DNA of 12,500 nt, from positions 3,322,501 to 3,335,000 of the forward strand of contig NZ_CP040840.1 in the NCBI RefSeq assembly GCF_006874765.1, in the 5' to 3' direction. This document shows positions 1 to 12,500 of the stretch, in pieces (position 1 is the stretch's first letter; each line of letters opens with the position of its first letter). Both the position numbers and the translations under genes were made by a program. Below the pieces are notes generated by a model that had not been told where the DNA came from, ran no database searches, and worked only from the letters and a program-made list of their open reading frames with translations. This DNA is from Leptospira weilii. Lineage in GTDB: Bacteria; Spirochaetota; Leptospiria; Leptospirales; Leptospiraceae.

Positions 1-1196
<1,196 letters not shown>

Positions 1197-1198
1197 CG

Positions 1199-2778
<1,580 letters not shown>

Positions 2779-2782
<4 letters not shown>

Positions 2783-2820
2783 TTATATAAAAGAATTTTT
2801 ATATAATTAATTTTTTATTT
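2779..2820 (+). terminator. AT-only hairpin with T-run after murC
   Basis: The 14-base arm 2779-2792 (TTAATTATATAAAA) pairs perfectly with 2797-2810 around a 4-base loop, and is followed by TTTTTTATTT. The stem begins one base before the murC TAA and contains it. It looks like a Rho-independent terminator for ftsW-murG-murC, but the stem has no G:C pairs, which is atypical. Function is inferred. Confidence 0.6.
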
Positions 2821-2961
2821 AATGATAGCTGCAAAGCAGAGATTCTATACAGTCATTTGATATTACTACTGTTGTTTTTAGATTTCATAAAGGTTTCTTA
2901 ACGTGAGCAGGGTCGTAAGAAAGTTTGGACGAATAAGAAACTAAAGTGCAACGACTCCCTG

Positions 2962-3165
2962 AACTCAGGCGCAGAGCTTTCCTAAACTCAATATTGCTAC
3001 CTAATAAACTCAGTGAAACGGCTTTCTAAGGGCACCGTTTGAGGTCGGTCGCAACACAATGCTCCAATTTTTTCGGAATTTAACTCAATGTTTCTCCCTA
3101 AACTCAGCAAAACGGCTTCCTAAGGAGCGCCGTTAACTCAGCGAAGCCTCTCTATGGATCGGCAT
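2962..3165 (+). repeat. Array of degenerate AACTCA-headed repeat units with internal hairpins
   Basis: Units beginning AACTCA start at 2962, 2985, 3007, 3082, 3101 and 3135. The best two full units are 3006-3040 and 3100-3134, both built as AACTCAGNNAAACGGC, then a CTAAGG core, then CCGTT. A larger direct repeat of about 53-55 bp (2985-3039 and 3082-3134) contains a shorter AACTCAAT unit followed by the full unit. Each full unit can fold, with AACGG pairing with CCGTT around a TCCTAAGGA-type core. This resembles a bacterial extragenic palindromic repeat. An inverted two-unit copy lies at about 10361-10420. Confidence 0.7.
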
Positions 3166-3267
3166 TCAGGTCGAAACGTAGAATCGCTTTTGCATTTTGT
3201 TACACCGAACTCACGTTAGTTAGTTCTATGAGCTTTCGAACGACCTTTTTCGCGATTCAATTCTTAT

Positions 3268-3357
3268 TACTCATCTCTACTATAGAATGTCCAAAATTCT
3301 GCGTCTAACGCGGATTTGTATTCAAATTAACGATATTCTATTTTATAGAGATCAGTA
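3268..3357 (+). repeat. MITE-like element, copy 1
   Basis: The 90-bp element is bounded by 12-bp terminal inverted repeats: TACTCATCTCTA at 3268-3279 and TAGAGATCAGTA at 3346-3357, with 11 of 12 positions complementary. A central hairpin pairs 3294-3304 with 3308-3317. A close copy in the same orientation lies at 4543-4635. No target-site duplication is seen. The element carries no coding sequence, so any mobility would have depended on a transposase elsewhere. It lies downstream of the thioredoxin gene. Confidence 0.7.
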
Positions 3358-3421
3358 GAAATTCTAACGTTTTAGGACTAACTCCACGTTAAATTAACGC
3401 GAGTTCGACGCAAGGAAAATT

Positions 3422-3436
3422 GAATATTAAAATATT

Positions 3437-3437
<1 letters not shown>
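3422..3437 (-). terminator. AT-rich hairpin at the thioredoxin-gene stop
   Basis: GAATATT-AA-AATATTC is a perfect 7-bp inverted repeat that reaches the last base of the thioredoxin gene's TAA. On the minus strand it is followed by AATTTTCC. The design is the same as at murC (AT-only stem at the stop codon), but the stem is short and the T-run is weak. It is only a candidate terminator. Confidence 0.35.
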
Positions 3438-4300
<863 letters not shown>

Positions 4301-4478
4301 CTTTAACTTTACCCATAAATTACTTGAATCCGAAGATAAATCCGTCGGAAATACGGCAACCCCCTGTGATAATTGAATCCCACCCTCATTCTGTGCGGAG
4401 GAGTGGCCGATGGTGGGAAGATTCGAGAGATTTTTCTTTATCATAAAATCATACATCTACAAGTAAAAGTTACTTTCT

Positions 4479-4494
4479 TGTGGGAACTCTCACG
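4479..4494. repeat. Imperfect palindrome TGTGGGAACTCTCACG
   Basis: The 16-mer shares the pattern TGT-N-GGAA-N-TC-NN-AC with the perfect palindrome at 10608-10623. Two such sites in intergenic DNA suggest a small dispersed palindrome family or a protein-binding site. No binding protein can be assigned from the sequence. Confidence 0.4.
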
Positions 4495-4542
4495 TTTGAG
4501 CGACTTCTCGGAGATGTTAAAGTCCTGGTAGATTTTTCACAC

Positions 4543-4635
4543 TACTTATCTCTACATAATTAAGTGTCCAAAATTCCGCGTCTAAACGTGGAATTTGCGC
4601 CCAATTAACGGTATCCTATTTTCTAGAGATCAGTA
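4543..4635 (+). repeat. MITE-like element, copy 2
   Basis: This 93-bp copy has the same orientation as copy 1. Its terminal inverted repeats are TACTTATCTCTA (4543-4554) and TAGAGATCAGTA (4624-4635), 11 of 12 complementary. The shared interior includes GTCCAAAATTC, CAATTAACG/AAATTAACG and CTATTTT near the right end. The central hairpin pairs 4571-4581 with 4586-4596. Stem differences from copy 1 keep pairing through G-T wobbles. It lies about 125 bp upstream of hisE and so could influence hisE expression, which is inference. Confidence 0.7.
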
Positions 4636-4761
4636 ATCATAAGATTCTTTCGCAAATTCCTTAGCCAGCGTTTTCTTTCGGAAGAACTCAAAAAATACGG
4701 TTGTCGGAGAATCGGAGTCCGGGAAAATGAGAGGCAGATTTTGTAAAGGAAACCTGGACTT

Positions 4762-5040
<279 letters not shown>

Positions 5041-5044
5041 AACG

Positions 5045-7359
<2,315 letters not shown>

Positions 7360-7459
7360 CGAAAAAGACACTACGATAAATGTTCACAAAAATCAGCCAA
7401 AAAGTTACTCGAATCCGAATAAAAAATACTTTTAGAACCCATTCAACTTGCAAAGGTTC

Positions 7460-7513
<54 letters not shown>

Positions 7514-7539
7514 GTCTTACGAAAAAGAGTGAGGTTCGT

Positions 7540-8748
<1,209 letters not shown>

Positions 8749-8784
8749 ATATTCGAAGATTCTGTTTCTTTACGGTGGAAGGCA

Positions 8785-8803
8785 GGTTCGTAGTTTCCTA
8801 AAA

Positions 8804-8812
<9 letters not shown>
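8785..8812. terminator. 12-bp hairpin between convergent genes
   Basis: GGTTCGTAGTTT (8785-8796) pairs perfectly with AAACTACGAACC (8801-8812) around the loop CCTA. The right arm contains the DJ-1 gene's stop codon (8804-8806), and the hairpin lies 36 bp after the serine hydrolase stop. There is no immediate T-run on either side; the nearest on the + strand is at about 8824-8830. It probably acts as a shared bidirectional terminator, which is inferred. Confidence 0.6.
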
Positions 8813-9514
<702 letters not shown>

Positions 9515-9589
9515 AAATTCCGAGCGTACGTATTTTAATGCGACTTTCAAGTCATTTTTGATTTTAGAATTCCTTGATGCAAAAACTTC

Positions 9590-9602
9590 GGGGGGGAAAA
9601 AA
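9590..9602 (+). repeat. G7-A6 homopolymer tract between divergent genes
   Basis: Seven G are followed by six A, 8 to 20 bases upstream of the HAD start at 9611. The tract lies in the 96-bp space between that start and the DJ-1 start at 9514. Such a tract is prone to slippage and could change leader or promoter spacing. Its G-rich end may also help ribosome binding, though it sits farther from the start than usual. Confidence 0.55.
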
Positions 9603-9610
9603 GTAAGCAC

Positions 9611-10300
<690 letters not shown>

Positions 10301-10360
10301 TAGCGGAATGGATTCTTTTCTATATTTTTAGAACTTGCTCTAAGAGCAGCCTATCGAACG

Positions 10361-10420
10361 ACTTGAAACGCGATCCTTAGAGAGTGTTTCGCTGAGTTAA
10401 CGCGATCCTTAGAGAGCCGT
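10361..10420 (-). repeat. Inverted two-unit copy of the AACTCA repeat
   Basis: Read on the minus strand, the sequence gives ACGGCTCTCTAAGGATCGCG, then TTAACTCAGCGAAAC, then CTCTCTAAGGATCGCG and TTTCA. That matches the paired units at 3100-3165 on the + strand, including the GTTAACTCAGCGAA junction between units. The two locations are over 7 kb apart and in opposite orientation. This marks a dispersed intergenic family rather than a local duplication. Confidence 0.7.
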
Positions 10421-10504
10421 AACCAACCCACACAAATTAAGAAGGCTTTTGGGATAATAAGGATCAAAAACTGATATTTTTCAAGTGTTCCGACAAGAAT
10501 GAGG

Positions 10505-10546
<42 letters not shown>

Positions 10547-10563
10547 CTCCCGAACCTTTCCAC

Positions 10564-10587
10564 CCCCACCCAAAAATAAGGGTGGGG
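10564..10587. other. GC-rich hairpin CCCCACCC / GGGTGGGG
   Basis: A perfect 8-bp stem encloses the loop AAAAATAA. There is no T-run after it on either strand, so it is not a classical terminator. The C-rich and G-rich arms differ strongly from the AT-rich surroundings. Confidence 0.45.
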
Positions 10588-10607
10588 CGTAAGTTTCAGA
10601 GAGGATT

Positions 10608-10623
10608 TGTCGGAATTCCGACA
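10608..10623. repeat. Perfect 16-bp palindrome TGTCGGAATTCCGACA
   Basis: The sequence equals its own reverse complement over 16 bases. A related imperfect site lies at 4479-4494, and a half-site lies at 10487-10495. It sits 38 bases before the possible small ORF and about 300 bases before the lipocalin-like gene. It could be a dimeric regulator's operator or a member of a dispersed palindrome family. Confidence 0.5.
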
Positions 10624-10661
10624 GATTTATCTTCGGATCCGAGTATTTGTGAGGTTGGTTT

Positions 10662-10784
10662 ATGTTAGAGAGCAACACTTTAGTTTCTTATTCGCCCAAA
10701 CTTTCAACCGCCGCACTCACGTTATCTATTACCGCAAAACGTTCTTTTGAAGTTCGGATTAAAACAAACTTCAAGTTGATCTGA
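10662..10784 (+). CDS. Possible small protein, 40 residues, unknown function
   Basis: ATG 10662 is preceded by GTGAGG (10649-10654), a Shine-Dalgarno-like sequence about 7 bases upstream, and the frame runs to TGA at 10782-10784. The product starts MLESNTLVSYSPKLSTAALT and has a basic C-terminal half with AKRSFEVRIK. There is no signal peptide, no recognised domain and no neighbour in register. An ORF of this length can easily arise by chance; only the ribosome-binding site speaks for it. Confidence 0.2.
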   Translation: MLESNTLVSYSPKLSTAALTLSITAKRSFEVRIKTNFKLI

Positions 10785-10920
10785 AGATAAAATCGAATCT
10801 GCCTTTCCTCAAAAAACACAAAGACTCACGAGAAAAATAAGATTCAAAAATGAGAATTATACTTGAGAAAGAACGACAATCCCGTAGAAGAGTCGGAATT
10901 CTTTCGATTCAAGGAAAACT

Positions 10921-11925
<1,005 letters not shown>

Positions 11926-11992
11926 AAATGAAACCCGAAACTTTTAGATTTTATAGGTTCCCTCAAAATTCAAATTTTCTAATTCACCGATC

Positions 11993-12500
<508 letters not shown>

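Larger units (their letters stand above)
2783..3436. other. 654-bp intergenic region made largely of degenerate repeats
   Basis: No convincing ORF or RNA gene is seen here. The region holds the murC terminator hairpin, an array of AACTCA-headed repeat units (2962-3165), a MITE-like 90-bp element (3268-3357), an imperfect hairpin (3380-3405) and an AT hairpin next to the thioredoxin stop (3422-3437). The 9-mer TAACGTGAG at 2899-2907 recurs in inverse orientation at 3210-3218. Stretches 2821-2960 and 3166-3267 hold nothing I can name. The degenerate look suggests decayed mobile or repetitive DNA. Confidence 0.7.
4301..4761. other. Intergenic region between the divergent thioredoxin gene and hisE
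   Basis: If the thioredoxin protein starts at TTG 4300, this 461-bp stretch is non-coding. If it starts at 4456, the gap is 305 bp. It must hold the promoters of both divergent units, but no clear -35/-10 pair stands out. It contains an imperfect 16-bp palindrome (4479-4494) and the second MITE-like copy (4543-4635). The remainder shows nothing recognisable. Confidence 0.6.

Noticed and set aside
2962..3165. CRISPR-like array
   Set aside because: Unit spacing is irregular (19 to 75 bases), units are degenerate, there are no unique spacers of constant size, and no cas genes are nearby.
2821..3267. tRNA or structured RNA gene
   Set aside because: No cloverleaf with a T-loop GTTCRA and acceptor pairing was found; the local inverted repeats are explained by the repeat family.
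9515..9610. 32-residue N-terminal extension of the DJ-1 protein from GTG 9610
   Set aside because: The family fold starts close to ATG 9514. The extension includes translation of the G7-A6 tract and matches nothing in the family.

Overview
The window looks like chromosomal DNA of a spirochaete of the genus Leptospira. The evidence is a moderate GC content (roughly 40% by eye), an ftsW-murG-murC run followed directly by unrelated genes, lipoprotein-type and secreted proteins, and intergenic regions full of short degenerate repeats and palindromes of the kind seen in pathogenic Leptospira. The genus is inferred from protein style and layout, not from a database match. The species is not resolved.

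Region 1 (1-2820): the 3' end of ftsW, then murG and murC, translationally coupled on the + strand. They act in the last cytoplasmic and first membrane steps of peptidoglycan synthesis and septal wall assembly. MurC carries an unusual insertion of about 70 residues. An AT-only hairpin overlapping the murC stop probably ends transcription.

Region 2 (2783-4761): a 650-bp repeat-rich gap, a minus-strand secreted thioredoxin/TPR protein, and a second repeat-bearing gap. Two directly oriented copies of a 90-93 bp element flank the thioredoxin gene. Each copy has 12-bp terminal inverted repeats and a central hairpin.

Region 3 (4762-7371): hisE (histidine biosynthesis) is followed 4 bp later by a polytopic GT-C glycosyltransferase resembling the AftB family. 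A small minus-strand secreted Cys-rich protein converges on it, and the two genes share a TTAA at their stop codons.

Region 4 (7540-10300): a lipoprotein serine hydrolase of the beta-lactamase/NylB type, a minus-strand DJ-1/PfpI protein resembling isonitrile hydratase, and a divergent HAD-family hydrolase. The first two are convergent and separated by a strong 12-bp hairpin.

Region 5 (10301-12500): a 620-bp gap with an inverted copy of the region-2 repeat, palindromes and a possible 40-codon ORF. It is followed by a lipocalin-like CrtC/AttH or tocopherol-cyclase-like protein, and the 3' part of a minus-strand HDOD-domain gene that runs off the window.

The protein-coding genes are mostly ordinary housekeeping or accessory metabolic genes. 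I found no CRISPR array, phage, toxin-antitoxin or recognisable defence system, no rRNA or tRNA, and no intact insertion sequence. The most distinctive material is the intergenic repeat content and the insertion in MurC.
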